Below, in pieces: positions 1 to 9,558 of a stretch of 53,629 bases of DNA (position 1 is the first letter of the stretch; the number at the start of each line of letters is the position of its first letter). The translations under genes and the position numbers were made by a program. The notes beneath the pieces were generated by a model. That model was not told the origin of the DNA and ran no database searches. It saw only the letters and a program-made list of their open reading frames with translations. Source of the stretch: Ignavibacteriota bacterium (lineage in GTDB: Bacteria; Bacteroidota; Ignavibacteria; UBA10030); the NCBI GenBank assembly GCA_003162695.1, contig PMML01000026.1, positions 1 through 53,629 of the forward strand, written 5' to 3'.

Positions 1-123
1 AATATACTCCCAATGCGTTCCGCGATAGCATCAGGCAATGAGCGGTATGCAGGAGTGGCGATAGCATTGTGGGAATAAGCCAATATAGAATTCGTTAAGC
101 GGCGTTTATAATTGGAGAAGAAG

Positions 124-576
124 ATGAACAAAACGTTTAAAGCACATATTAATACTCTGGAAAGAAAGCATCGTGATCTTCTTATATCAAAGCAAAATGG
201 AATTAGTGACATTCCCAAATTACCTGGAATTTATCTTTTTTCTAAGGGAAAGAAACATTTATATGTAGGCAGAACAAATAACCTTAAGCGTCGGCATAGA
301 GAACATCTTAGTTTCTCAGTTCTAGATGCGCCGTTTGCTTTTAAAATGGCACGAAAAGCAACTGGTAACAAAAAAGCAACATATAAAGAGAAAGGTTCTA
401 CAAAACATTTATCGTCTCAAAGCAAATTTCGGAGAGAAATTAAAAGGGCAAAGGAAAAAATTAGAAAAATGAATTATCGTTACGTTGTTGAAAAAGATCC
501 TATAAAGCAGACACTTTTAGAAATCTACGTAGCGATTGCCTTGAAGACACCATATAATGATTTTGATACGCATTAA
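124..576 (+). CDS. GIY-YIG nuclease-domain protein (stand-alone, 150 aa)
   Basis: A small protein built around one GIY-YIG nuclease fold. The GIY triplet is at residues 35-37, the YVG counterpart of YIG at 47-49 followed by RTNNLKRR, then a Lys-rich insert, a Glu in LLEIY (residue 133) that fits the catalytic metal-binding glutamate, and the late Asn in PYND (145). No second DNA-binding domain is visible, so it is not UvrC and not an obvious homing endonuclease. ATG at 124 is preferred over TTG at 112 because GGAG at 114-117 lies six bases before it. Base composition is AT-rich and the gene sits beside a broken integrase, suggesting accessory origin. The fold assignment is firm; the substrate is unknown. 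Confidence 0.8.
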   Translation: MNKTFKAHINTLERKHRDLLISKQNGISDIPKLPGIYLFSKGKKHLYVGRTNNLKRRHREHLSFSVLDAPFAFKMARKATGNKKATYKEKGSTKHLSSQSKFRREIKRAKEKIRKMNYRYVVEKDPIKQTLLEIYVAIALKTPYNDFDTH

Positions 577-597
577 ATACCACCTAAGTAGGTGCTC

Positions 598-928
598 ATG
601 CGTCATAACAGAAAATCTGCATTTAAAGAATTTCTTAGAGTCGAAGGAAATCACCTTTTAGGTCCTATCGGAATTCGGGAGATCGAACATTTTTTTAAGC
701 GTAAAGAAGCGGGAAGCATCCGACTGGACAGCGCGGAAATATTTCGGATACCTTGCCTCTGCATTTGAAAAGGCTGTCCAATGGAATTACATCGAAGAGA
801 ATCCGTTCCGGCGGATAGTAAAACCGAAAGGGATGGAAAGATTGCCAATAATCTTTTTCGAAAACGATTTTCACCTTTTCCTTCCAATTGTTGAAGATAG
901 AGATTTTAGGGAATCCTGCCCATCATAA
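598..928 (+). pseudogene. Tyrosine recombinase (phage-type integrase) fragment, frameshifted
   Basis: Two reading frames together spell the SAM-like core-binding half of a tyrosine recombinase. The first frame (from ATG 598) carries LLGPIGIREIEHFFKRKEAG. A one-base shift near 713-716 moves into a second frame with WTARKYFGYLASAFEKA, then QWNYIEENPFRRIVKPK and ERLPIIFFENDF, ending at a TAA at 926-928. The catalytic domain (R...H-x-x-R...Y) is absent, so the gene is both frameshifted and truncated. The motif order fits the family well; a sequencing error could explain the shift but not the missing C-terminal half. It marks an old integration event. Confidence 0.7.
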
Positions 929-1102
929 AATAGATGTCAGCATCGATTAAAAGTGGGCAGGAGTGAAAATATTCCACCCCTGCAGGTAGGACTGTCATGT
1001 TTCACCATTGAGAAATGGCGGGGATCGAAACACATTGAGGGAACTATCATTAGATCGTACAATGTTACAAAATATCATTATCAAACAATAAACGGAGGTC
1101 AG

Positions 1103-1465
1103 GTGTTTCAAGGTTTAAGGACCGTCATATATCATGTGGACGACATTGAAAAGGCAAAACAATGGTATTCAAAAATTCTTGATGTACAGCCTTATTTCGA
1201 TCAGGCCTATTATACCGGATTTAACATCGGCGGATATGAATTGGGTCTAGATCCCGATATGACCGGAATAATTAAAGGGAACAATGTTGTCGCTTATTGG
1301 AGCATTGAGAAAATCGAAATTGAATATGCCCGTATCCTGGCTCTTGGTGCGAAGGAAAATGGCGAGATTCAAAATGTGGACGGAAACATAAGAGTTGCAA
1401 CTGTGATCGATCCTTTTGGCAATGTGTTCGGTTTAATCGAAAATCCGGATTTCAAGATCGGATAA
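1103..1465 (+). CDS. VOC (glyoxalase/bleomycin-resistance/dioxygenase) family protein
   Basis: A 120-residue single VOC module. It starts with the usual beta-alpha-beta opening (RTVIYHVDDIEKAKQWYSKI) with His11 as a likely metal ligand, and ends with DPFGNVFGLIENP, where Glu113 fits the second conserved ligand. Proteins of this size act as dimers; members include glyoxalases, fosfomycin or bleomycin resistance proteins and dioxygenases, and nothing here separates them. GTG at 1103 is chosen because GGAGG at 1094-1098 precedes it by four bases; the frame stays open upstream to 953 but that extension looks non-coding. It stands alone downstream of the integrase fragment. Confidence 0.75.
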   Translation: MFQGLRTVIYHVDDIEKAKQWYSKILDVQPYFDQAYYTGFNIGGYELGLDPDMTGIIKGNNVVAYWSIEKIEIEYARILALGAKENGEIQNVDGNIRVATVIDPFGNVFGLIENPDFKIG

Positions 1466-2030
1466 AAAAACAAGCTTGCGGCCTTGTGAGGGGAAGAAGA
1501 ATGGAAAAGCTCTAAGGCCGCTGCCGGCTTCACAATAGTGCCTCGCCGCCCGTAACTCAGGCCTGAATTCCAAACACCCCGGCTTTAGTTGTGCAGAACC
1601 GATCGCTGTTGCAAACACCAAAATGAATCCAGCTCTGAGCATACGCTTCCTTGAGTACTTTATTGCTTTTCATCTTCCATTACATTAGCTTAAGACTGTT
1701 CCAAAAAAACATAATTTCAAATTGTAGCATCTACATCAAGTCTCGAGGACTTTTGTAGTAGTACTATTATACATCCTCTGGATTCGACGAATCGCGAAGA
1801 AAGAGGATTTTGTGTTCTATTGGTATTATGCACCTTCGTTTCGGAAGTCTAAGAATGCAATTGTATTATCCATACATAAGTATATGGTCATAGACAATGG
1901 ATATCGAATCAGTAGTTCAAGCGGCGGCAATATATTGTATCATCATTAAAATAAGTTCGTTCGTGTTCTGACTGATACGATAGAAGGAATCATAAACGCT
2001 GCTAACCGTAAATGCTCTTATGATTACAAT
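1466..2030. other. Gene-poor stretch, about 0.6 kb
   Basis: No convincing gene is seen. On the minus strand, 1642 back to about 1500 encodes a signal-peptide-like start (MLRAGFILVFATAIGSAQ) which, after frame changes, could continue as VFGIQA and VTGGEAL. This could be the decayed 5' end of an exported protein, but the frames are broken and the match is only suggestive. The rest (1676-2030) is AT-rich and holds only small inverted repeats such as GATTCG-A-CGAATC. The promoter of the downstream outer-membrane gene must lie here but no clear -35/-10 pair stands out. Confidence 0.3.
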
Positions 2031-2045
2031 TTGGAGAATTCAGTC

Positions 2046-2753
2046 ATGAAAAAATCTTCCCTTTATCTTTATCTGCTTTTAGCTGCTCTTCTTTTTTCCT
2101 TCACATCGTATGTACTCGGACAATCGGCTGTAAAACCCGTTAAGCAGACGACAGAACAGGTTAAAAAGACAAAATCGAAGATTCCCGTGTTATCCATATT
2201 TATTGAGGGCAGCTATTACGGATCAAAAATGAACGAAATCAACGACGAATATAGAACAATCGAAAAGACCTATTCATTGCCTGCGGGAAGCGATTTTAAA
2301 AATTACTGCTTCGCGCTCGTAGGAGTGCGCTTTACTCCTGAAAATGCGCAGGGGCAGTCCGTACAGGGTGAATTTGGGGGAAGTTTATTGAAATCGGTGA
2401 AAGATAATTCTACAAATTTTATGCAATTATATTATACCGGTGGTTCCTATATTCTCAGTTTACCGGTTTCCCTGGTTTCAGCCTACTGCGGCGCTGGGCT
2501 TGGATATATCTGGTTAAATACACAGCGCACGTATACTTCAAATCTGGGGGTTGCCGCCGTTAACGCTCAACTGGCAGAACTCCACGGAATGTTTGGAATA
2601 GAATTTTTTTCCTCCACCGGTGTTTCATTCGCTTTTGAAGGAAGGTACACCTATGCGGCAACCATCGTGCCGCAGCGTGCTGATCTTGATTTTACCCTGA
2701 AGGGGATTACGGCCGGGATTCGCATCGGCATCCCTTTGCTCATGTTGTATTAA
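2046..2753 (+). CDS. Predicted outer-membrane beta-barrel protein
   Basis: A 235-residue exported protein. The N-terminus is a signal peptide (MKKSSLYLYLLLAALLF to about residue 26, cleavage near VLGQS), followed by a Lys/Thr-rich linker. The rest is a run of alternating polar and hydrophobic strands with aromatic girdle residues (IFIEGSYYGS, YIWLNTQRTY, FAFEGRYTYAA) and a final strand GIRIGIPLLMLY, a pattern typical of small outer-membrane barrels. ATG 2046 is used because GGAG at 2033-2036 lies nine bases upstream. It is followed after 43 bp by a large surface-type lipoprotein, so both may be co-expressed. No specific function can be assigned. Confidence 0.65.
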   Translation: MKKSSLYLYLLLAALLFSFTSYVLGQSAVKPVKQTTEQVKKTKSKIPVLSIFIEGSYYGSKMNEINDEYRTIEKTYSLPAGSDFKNYCFALVGVRFTPENAQGQSVQGEFGGSLLKSVKDNSTNFMQLYYTGGSYILSLPVSLVSAYCGAGLGYIWLNTQRTYTSNLGVAAVNAQLAELHGMFGIEFFSSTGVSFAFEGRYTYAATIVPQRADLDFTLKGITAGIRIGIPLLMLY

Positions 2754-2796
2754 ACTTATTTTTATGGACAATAATAATCACTTTAAGGAGATTATC

Positions 2797-4944
2797 ATGA
2801 TCAGAATACCCTGGCTTATAAGATTTTGTACTGTTTGCATCATTGCCGTTATGGCCGGATGTACACGAGAAGCCTCTACGCCGGTCGAGGTTGAACAAAC
2901 CTTGCAGCCTAAAGGAACGATCACCGGATTGATAAATAACAAGGCAACACAAACACCTATAGCAGGCGCATTTTTTTCCCTTGGATTCGACGGCAGCGTA
3001 CAGTCGGCAACCTCCGATAGCGAAGGCGCTTTTTCCATCGCCAACGTGCCTGTGGGGGAATATAAGATTGTCAATGGAGGCGCCGTCTTCACCGGCCAAT
3101 ATACGCTTACCGTTTCTTTGGTGAACGACAATATTTCACAACCCGACCCTTTAAAAAAATATCGTGATTACTACTTCGACACGCTTACAATCGCGTTTAC
3201 ATCTCTTGCCCCAGGTGATTCCTTTGCTGTGAGCGATATGATGGGAAGTGTGCGGCTGCAAATTTCATATCTCAACACGACAGTCATCGGACAAGTTGTC
3301 GATCAAGCGATGCAGCCCGTTGCCGGCGCTGCTGTTACGCTCTTTGATGCAACAACGATCCCGAATATTGCGCTAGCCCAGACAAATACATCGACGACTG
3401 GTATGTACCAATTTACTCATGTCGATAACGGATTGTCAATAAACGTCAAAGCAATCAGCAGCGACGGTTCTCTTCAGGGCGGCTTGTCGCATATATTAAC
3501 ACTGCCGCTCAACGTGACGATCGATTCGCTTCGGTCTCAAGTTGCTGCCGAACAAATAATGCTCGCACCCGCTGATGATGTGAGTCCCTATGTCATTAAC
3601 ATTACACCGGCAAATAATGCCGTTGTCTCCCCCAACAATCTTCAAATAGTTTACACGTTTTCAGAACCCATTAAGCAAACTGCCTATACACGAACCGATT
3701 TACCGGTCGGGCAGAATACCATGATAGATGGTATTCTTATAAACTATACAGACCCGAACAAAGCTGCAGGCGCTATTCCTTTCTCGATGCAATGGAATCC
3801 GATGTTCACACAGCTTACCATTACGCCCCAAGGAGCGATCGGTTCGGCGCATTATACCGCCGATTTGCGAACGGCATTTAACTCAGGTAATATTACCGAT
3901 TTGGCCGGCAATAAATTGGTAAATGAGCCCGACATCGTCGGCGACTTTGAAGTTCTCAATTTCACGACAAACGGCGCTGTCGTTCCTGCCGCACCAACAC
4001 TTGTGCGAAGAAACGTGCAAGGGCTTTACGGGCCGCTGGATTATTCGGGAGGTATCGTCGGTCTGGAGTGGAACAATGTAGCTAATGCACAAAGTTATAA
4101 TCTCTATCGCAGTGTAGACAACGGTCCGTTTGAATTACTGCATAAAAACATTTTTTCTCTCCAGGATACAAATAATATTGTGTCGCTCTGTTTCCCTTCA
4201 ACGGGGAACAATCCTTTGTCATCAATTTCGGTAAGTTATCAATTACATTCGGTCAACTCCGATCTTGTTGAAAGTCCCGCCAGCAATACCATTACAATTA
4301 CCGATGAAGTGCCGCCTGCGCTTATTTCTGCATCGATAACAAGCGGAACCGGTTCGGCTCCATTGCATTGGTGGAACTATACACTTCAATTCTCCGAACC
4401 ATTAATCATAAGCAATGCTGAAGCGGTAACAAATTATGCGATTCTCAATCCGGATACGGTTACATTTACAATCACAAAAGCCGATTATCTGGGATATGAT
4501 GCAGGTTCAGGACGCTATATTGTCCAGCTTTTAATTTCCACGGATCTAGCGATACCTGCCGGCTATTCCATCAACATTAAAAATGGTATTGCCGACCTTG
4601 CGGGAAACCCTATTTCAGCGGTTGCAAATACGATTACTCTCTCTGTTCCGCCGCCGCCATTATTATTGAGTCCCGGCAATGGCGCTGTGGCTGTCGGTTT
4701 ACCGGCTATATTGAGCTGGAACGCATCGAATGGTGCAACATCATATAGGCTGCAAGTGTCTTCGAATCCTGGATTTACCGGAATTGTGTTTGACAGCAAC
4801 AGTCTTCCTAATCCAATCAATAGTACATCTTATGCGGTTTCATCCGCATATTTAACGGCCGGCCTTACATATTACTGGCGAGTATCTGCAGCCAATAATG
4901 CCGGTTCAAACGGATATTCTGCTTTTAGGACTTTCCAGCCTTAA
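2797..4944 (+). CDS. Large Ig/FN3-like surface lipoprotein (715 aa)
   Basis: A lipoprotein signal with a lipobox at VMAGC (about residue 21) is followed by repeated beta-sandwich modules. Two carboxypeptidase-regulatory-like modules come first (GTITGLINNKATQTPIAGA and TTVIGQVVDQAMQPVAGAAV). A Big_5/Ig-like segment follows (SPYVINITPANNAVVSPNN ... YTFSEPI), then fibronectin-III-like segments, and a last one of the ATSYRLQVSSNPGFTG ... TYYWRVSAAN type. No catalytic domain and no type-IX sorting domain is seen at the C-terminus. ATG 2797 is chosen for its AAGGAG at 2785-2790; an ATG at 2764 lacks one. Probably a surface-exposed, possibly adhesive or polymer-binding protein; the exact role is unknown. 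Confidence 0.7.
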   Translation: MIRIPWLIRFCTVCIIAVMAGCTREASTPVEVEQTLQPKGTITGLINNKATQTPIAGAFFSLGFDGSVQSATSDSEGAFSIANVPVGEYKIVNGGAVFTGQYTLTVSLVNDNISQPDPLKKYRDYYFDTLTIAFTSLAPGDSFAVSDMMGSVRLQISYLNTTVIGQVVDQAMQPVAGAAVTLFDATTIPNIALAQTNTSTTGMYQFTHVDNGLSINVKAISSDGSLQGGLSHILTLPLNVTIDSLRSQVAAEQIMLAPADDVSPYVINITPANNAVVSPNNLQIVYTFSEPIKQTAYTRTDLPVGQNTMIDGILINYTDPNKAAGAIPFSMQWNPMFTQLTITPQGAIGSAHYTADLRTAFNSGNITDLAGNKLVNEPDIVGDFEVLNFTTNGAVVPAAPTLVRRNVQGLYGPLDYSGGIVGLEWNNVANAQSYNLYRSVDNGPFELLHKNIFSLQDTNNIVSLCFPSTGNNPLSSISVSYQLHSVNSDLVESPASNTITITDEVPPALISASITSGTGSAPLHWWNYTLQFSEPLIISNAEAVTNYAILNPDTVTFTITKADYLGYDAGSGRYIVQLLISTDLAIPAGYSINIKNGIADLAGNPISAVANTITLSVPPPPLLLSPGNGAVAVGLPAILSWNASNGATSYRLQVSSNPGFTGIVFDSNSLPNPINSTSYAVSSAYLTAGLTYYWRVSAANNAGSNGYSAFRTFQP

Positions 4945-4957
4945 GAACCGGTTCTTA
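4942..4957. repeat. Perfect 16-bp palindrome on the stop codon
   Basis: TAAGAACC/GGTTCTTA is a perfect palindrome whose first three bases are the TAA stop of the Ig-like lipoprotein gene. With a one-base bulge it extends to CCT...AGG. It has no loop, so it is a poor RNA hairpin and could instead be a protein-binding site. Confidence 0.5.
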
Positions 4958-5003
4958 GGAATTTTGGAATTTCATATAAGCATATTCTAAAGGAATGGAA
5001 TTC

Positions 5004-5040
5004 AAAGCGGTCTCTGGATTTTTGAGGCCGCTTTGTTGTA
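5004..5040 (+). terminator. Probable rho-independent terminator after the Ig-like lipoprotein
   Basis: AAAGCGGTCTC at 5004-5014 pairs with GAGGCCGCTTT at 5024-5034 (one G-U pair) around a 9-nt loop. The T tract is weak (TTTGTTGT). The rest of the 318-bp gap between 4945 and 5262 shows no gene or other clear signal. Confidence 0.55.
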
Positions 5041-5262
5041 CTATGCATTGAAAATGCTGCCGCGCAATCGTTTTAGATATCGGATGGCCGCTTTAGAGAT
5101 TTCCTCGATAATTAAAAAATTCAGCTGCTTTCCGTTCTCAGTCGAATCGTTGGCATAAATCAAAAAACCTGCTGTAGTCCACCTTAAGAACGGGACAAAA
5201 TGAAATGAAAACAGATCATAAGCTGTAACTGCAGCATCACACTGAGCGACGACAGGATAGCA

Positions 5263-7005
5263 ATGAAAAAATATTTGGTTGTTTTTATCTCAACATTTCT
5301 CTCTCTTCCGTCAATATTTTTCTCACAGCCGAAGAAAACGGCTGCAGATTTATTCGAGCATGCAAATAAAAATTACGAATGTAAGGATTATCAGGGAGCC
5401 ATCACTGATTACTCCGATGCAATTAGGCTTCAACCGGATTATGCCGAAGCCTACTACGGCAGAGGGTTGACCAAGTTTAAACTGAACGACTTTCAGGGAT
5501 CTGCTGCCGACAATGCCGAGGCGATTAAGCTGAAACCGGATTATGGCATAGCCTACTATGGCAGAGCATACGCAGAATTTAAGCTTAACGATACTCAAAA
5601 ATCTCTTGCCGACTATACGGAGGCAATCAGACTCAAACAGGGTTTTACAGAAGCCTATTACGGCAGAGGGTATGCAAAGTTTAAGCTTAAAGATAATCAA
5701 GGGGCGATTGACGACTACACAGAGGCGATCAAGCTGAAACCGGATTATGCAGAAGCTTACTACGGCAGAGGAAATGCAAAGTCCGAACTGAACGACAACC
5801 AGGGAGCGATTGCCGACTATACGGAAGCGATTCAGATCAAACCGGATTATGCTGAAGCCTGTTATAGTAAAGGGCTGGCCAGGTTTAAACTTCATGACTA
5901 TCAGGGATCTGCTGCTGATTTTATGGAAGCGATTAAGTTTAAGCCGGAGTATGCAGAAGCCTTTTATAACAGGGGGTACGCAAAGTTCAAACTGAACGAC
6001 TATCAAGGATCTCTTGCGGACTACACAGAGGCAATCAGGCTTAAAGCGGATTATGCCGAAGCTTTCTACGGCAGAGGATATGCGAAGTTTGCATTGAACG
6101 ATTTTCAAGGAGCCATCGCCGACTATACTGAGGCTGTAAAAGTGAAGCCGGACTTTACAGAAGGTTACTACGGCAGAGGGTTGGCAAAGTTTAAGTTGAA
6201 CGACAATCAAGGATCAATTGTTGATTATACCGAAACACTCAAGCTTAAACCGGATTATGCCGAGGCCTGTTATAACAGGGCTTACGCAAAGTTTAGACTG
6301 AACGATAATCAAGGAGCCATCGCCGACTATACGCTGGCAATGAAACTGAAACCGGATTATGCAGAAGCCTACTACGGCAGAGGGTACGCAAAGTTTAAGC
6401 TGAAAGACAATCAAGGAGCTCTTGCTGATTTCACGGAGGCAATGAAGTTGAAACCGGATTATGCTGAAGTCTACTGCGGCAGAGGTTATGTAAAATCCGA
6501 GCTGAAAGATAATCTTGGATCTCTTGCTGATTTCAAGGAGGCAATAAAACTCAAACCGGATTATGCTGATGCCTACTACGGCAGGGGATATGCAAAGTCT
6601 GAATCTAACGACAATCAGGGATCTCTTGCTGATTTCAAGGAGGCAATAAAACTCAAACCGGATTATGCCAATGCTTACTACGGCAGAGGGCTGGCAAAAT
6701 TTAAGCTTAACGACCTTCAGGGGTCTCTTTCTGATTATACGGAGGCAATCAAGCTTCAATCCAATTATGCAAGCGCTTACTACGGCAGAGGGTATGCAAA
6801 GTTTAAGCTCAAGGACAATCAGGGATCTGTTGTCGATTATACTGCAGCAATCAAGCTCAAACCGGATTATGCGAATGCATACTACGGCAGAGGGCTTGCA
6901 TATCTTTCTCTCGATTTAAAAACCGAAGCGAAGGCGGATTTCATGAAAGCAAATGAATTGGGTCTTCGGATTCCTCAGAAGATTTTGGATATGTGCAATG
7001 AGTAA
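5263..7005 (+). CDS. Exported protein of sixteen near-identical TPR repeats
   Basis: A 580-residue protein with a signal peptide (MKKYLVVFISTFLSLPS, ending near FFSQP) and then tetratricopeptide repeats almost to the end. The unit is 34 residues, of the form YAKFKLNDNQGAIADYTEAIKLKPDYAEAYYGRG cut into shorter identical blocks; I count fourteen full internal copies plus a leading and a trailing variant. The regularity gives a solenoid for protein-protein contact, probably in the periplasm. At DNA level the units are 102 bp and very alike, so copy number may change by recombination. The long antisense frames across it are a by-product of the repeat. No enzymatic domain is present; the partner is unknown. 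Confidence 0.85.
   Translation: MKKYLVVFISTFLSLPSIFFSQPKKTAADLFEHANKNYECKDYQGAITDYSDAIRLQPDYAEAYYGRGLTKFKLNDFQGSAADNAEAIKLKPDYGIAYYGRAYAEFKLNDTQKSLADYTEAIRLKQGFTEAYYGRGYAKFKLKDNQGAIDDYTEAIKLKPDYAEAYYGRGNAKSELNDNQGAIADYTEAIQIKPDYAEACYSKGLARFKLHDYQGSAADFMEAIKFKPEYAEAFYNRGYAKFKLNDYQGSLADYTEAIRLKADYAEAFYGRGYAKFALNDFQGAIADYTEAVKVKPDFTEGYYGRGLAKFKLNDNQGSIVDYTETLKLKPDYAEACYNRAYAKFRLNDNQGAIADYTLAMKLKPDYAEAYYGRGYAKFKLKDNQGALADFTEAMKLKPDYAEVYCGRGYVKSELKDNLGSLADFKEAIKLKPDYADAYYGRGYAKSESNDNQGSLADFKEAIKLKPDYANAYYGRGLAKFKLNDLQGSLSDYTEAIKLQSNYASAYYGRGYAKFKLKDNQGSVVDYTAAIKLKPDYANAYYGRGLAYLSLDLKTEAKADFMKANELGLRIPQKILDMCNE
5365..6900 (+). repeat. 102-bp tandem repeat array inside the TPR gene
   Basis: Repeated blocks such as TACTACGGCAGAGG and AAACCGGATTATGC recur every 102 bp from about 5440 to 6890, matching the 34-residue TPR unit. 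The copies are in frame and differ by scattered substitutions. Confidence 0.8.
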
Positions 7006-7071
7006 CGCTTCAAATAATTAAAGTTGTATTCCATTGATGGAAATGATATGGTCTTCGCGGCGCTGTGCCTC

Positions 7072-7215
7072 ATGGAATAGGACATCATTTCTTTAAAAAC
7101 GGCGATAGGCCGTTGTGCGAAAACGAGAGCACAAGTTCAATGATCCGGTGTCATCCCGAAGATATACGACATTGTCTCCGGGACAACACCGGCCGCGGCT
7201 GTCATGGCCTTCATT
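7072..7215 (+). promoter_or_regulatory. Structured leader of mntP, candidate manganese (yybP-ykoY) riboswitch
   Basis: The 333-base gap before mntP can fold into several stems: ACGGC/GCCGT at 7099-7103 and 7109-7113; TTGTGC/GCACAA at 7113-7118 and 7129-7134; and a long stem CCGGTGT...TCCCG (7145-7158) with CGGGA...ACACCGG (7179-7192). The mntP family is classically controlled by the yybP-ykoY Mn2+ riboswitch. The 5' part (GGAATAG at about 7074) resembles the conserved GGAGTAG core and the 3' part (CATGGCCTT) resembles CAAGACCTT, but neither matches exactly. The assignment is inferred from gene context plus foldability. Confidence 0.35.
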
Positions 7216-7338
7216 GCATTGTTACGCGTTGTTCCGTACCTTGATGCTGTTGTCGCAATCATTTATTCGCTCGTAAAAATAAAATCCCAATGCTCATGCC
7301 CCATTTTTGATTCTGAAAATGGTATTCAAAACTGGAAT

Positions 7339-7890
7339 ATGAAATTTATTGAAATAATCCTGCTCGCTTTCGGATTGGCTGCCGATGCGTTCGCCGTTTC
7401 CGTCTGTGTAGGTGCGGGCGGGCATGCTCGAGATCTGCGGTCGATACTGCGCCTTTCATGGCATTTCGGTCTTTTCCAATTTATTATGCCGGTCTTTGGA
7501 TGGTTTGCAGGTCTTTGGGCTTCACAATGGATACGGCCATTCGATCAGTGGATAGCATTCGTACTTCTGGCGTTCGTCGGCGTGAAGATGGTGTATTCAG
7601 CACTCTATCCGGAAGAGCCTCATCTTCAAAAAAATCCAACCAAGGGTTCCTCTCTTGTTGTTTTATCCGTTGCTACGAGTATAGATGCATTCGTCATCGG
7701 ATTAAGCCTTGCATTCATGAATATTTCCGTTTGGTATCCCGGCTTCATTGTCGGTCTTATTACGGGCATTGTATCATATCTTGGAATCCGAATCGGAGAA
7801 AGATTTAATCGCATGCTTGGAAGAGCGGCTGAAGCGGCAGGAGGATTGGCTCTTATCGGACTCGGCTTGCGTATGCTTGTTTTTGGATAA
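7339..7890 (+). CDS. mntP: Manganese efflux pump MntP
   Basis: A 183-residue, six-helix inner-membrane protein of the MntP (YebN) family that exports Mn2+. The two family motifs are present: GLAADAFAVSVCVG in the first helix and SIDAFVIGLSLAF in the fourth, each with the conserved Asp. The length equals that of known MntP proteins. ATG 7339 fits the family N-terminus (MKFIEIILLAFGLAADAF); the frame is open to 7204 but that part is untypical and overlaps the structured leader. The Shine-Dalgarno is weak (TGGA), which would suit control of initiation by the leader. It stands alone, upstream of atpDC. Confidence 0.92.
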   Translation: MKFIEIILLAFGLAADAFAVSVCVGAGGHARDLRSILRLSWHFGLFQFIMPVFGWFAGLWASQWIRPFDQWIAFVLLAFVGVKMVYSALYPEEPHLQKNPTKGSSLVVLSVATSIDAFVIGLSLAFMNISVWYPGFIVGLITGIVSYLGIRIGERFNRMLGRAAEAAGGLALIGLGLRMLVFG

Positions 7891-8022
7891 GACGAATGCA
7901 TTGCACAATGTGAAGGTAAAAGCGCTGTTTCAAACGGAGAAAAATTCCTTGATTGTGGCGGCATCTTTTTATAACTTAACAAGGATTTTAACTCAACAGC
8001 GTATATTAAATATGCTCATTTC

Positions 8023-8040
8023 TCCCCTTTGAGAAGGGGA
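8023..8040. other. Inverted repeat downstream of mntP
   Basis: TCCCCTT (8023-8029) pairs with AAGGGGA (8034-8040) around a 4-nt loop. No T tract follows on either strand, so it is a weak terminator candidate. The rest of 7891-8142 shows no gene. Confidence 0.35.
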
Positions 8041-8127
8041 CTAAAAAATGGAAACTGATTACAGCATATCAACATATAATAAGCTGAGCAGCTCATAAAG
8101 ATTTTGATTCGATGATGATCCAATTGA

Positions 8128-9552
<1,425 letters not shown>

Positions 9553-9558
9553 AGCGGT

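Noticed and set aside
1-111. Minus-strand open frame running off the left edge (includes YRSLPDAIAERIGSI)
   Set aside because: Too short, no start and no recognisable family; it may be the edge of a gene lying outside the window.
933-1000. Possible end of an IS21-type element (TGTCAGCATCGATTAAAAG and a GGGCAGGAGTG...ATTCCACCCC inverted pair)
   Set aside because: No transposase, no second end and no target duplication can be seen; the resemblance rests on memory alone.
1433-1642. Signal-peptide-like minus-strand start MLRAGFILVFATAIGSAQ
   Set aside because: The frame soon becomes unlike protein and overlaps the VOC gene; at most a decayed fragment, so it is only mentioned in the gap description.
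5350-6759. Two long minus-strand open frames opposite the TPR gene
   Set aside because: They mirror the 102-bp repeat on the other strand; their translations are repetitive, lack a ribosome site and have no domain.
5365-6900. CRISPR-like periodic repeats
   Set aside because: Units are 102 bp, continuous and coding, without unique spacers or cas genes.
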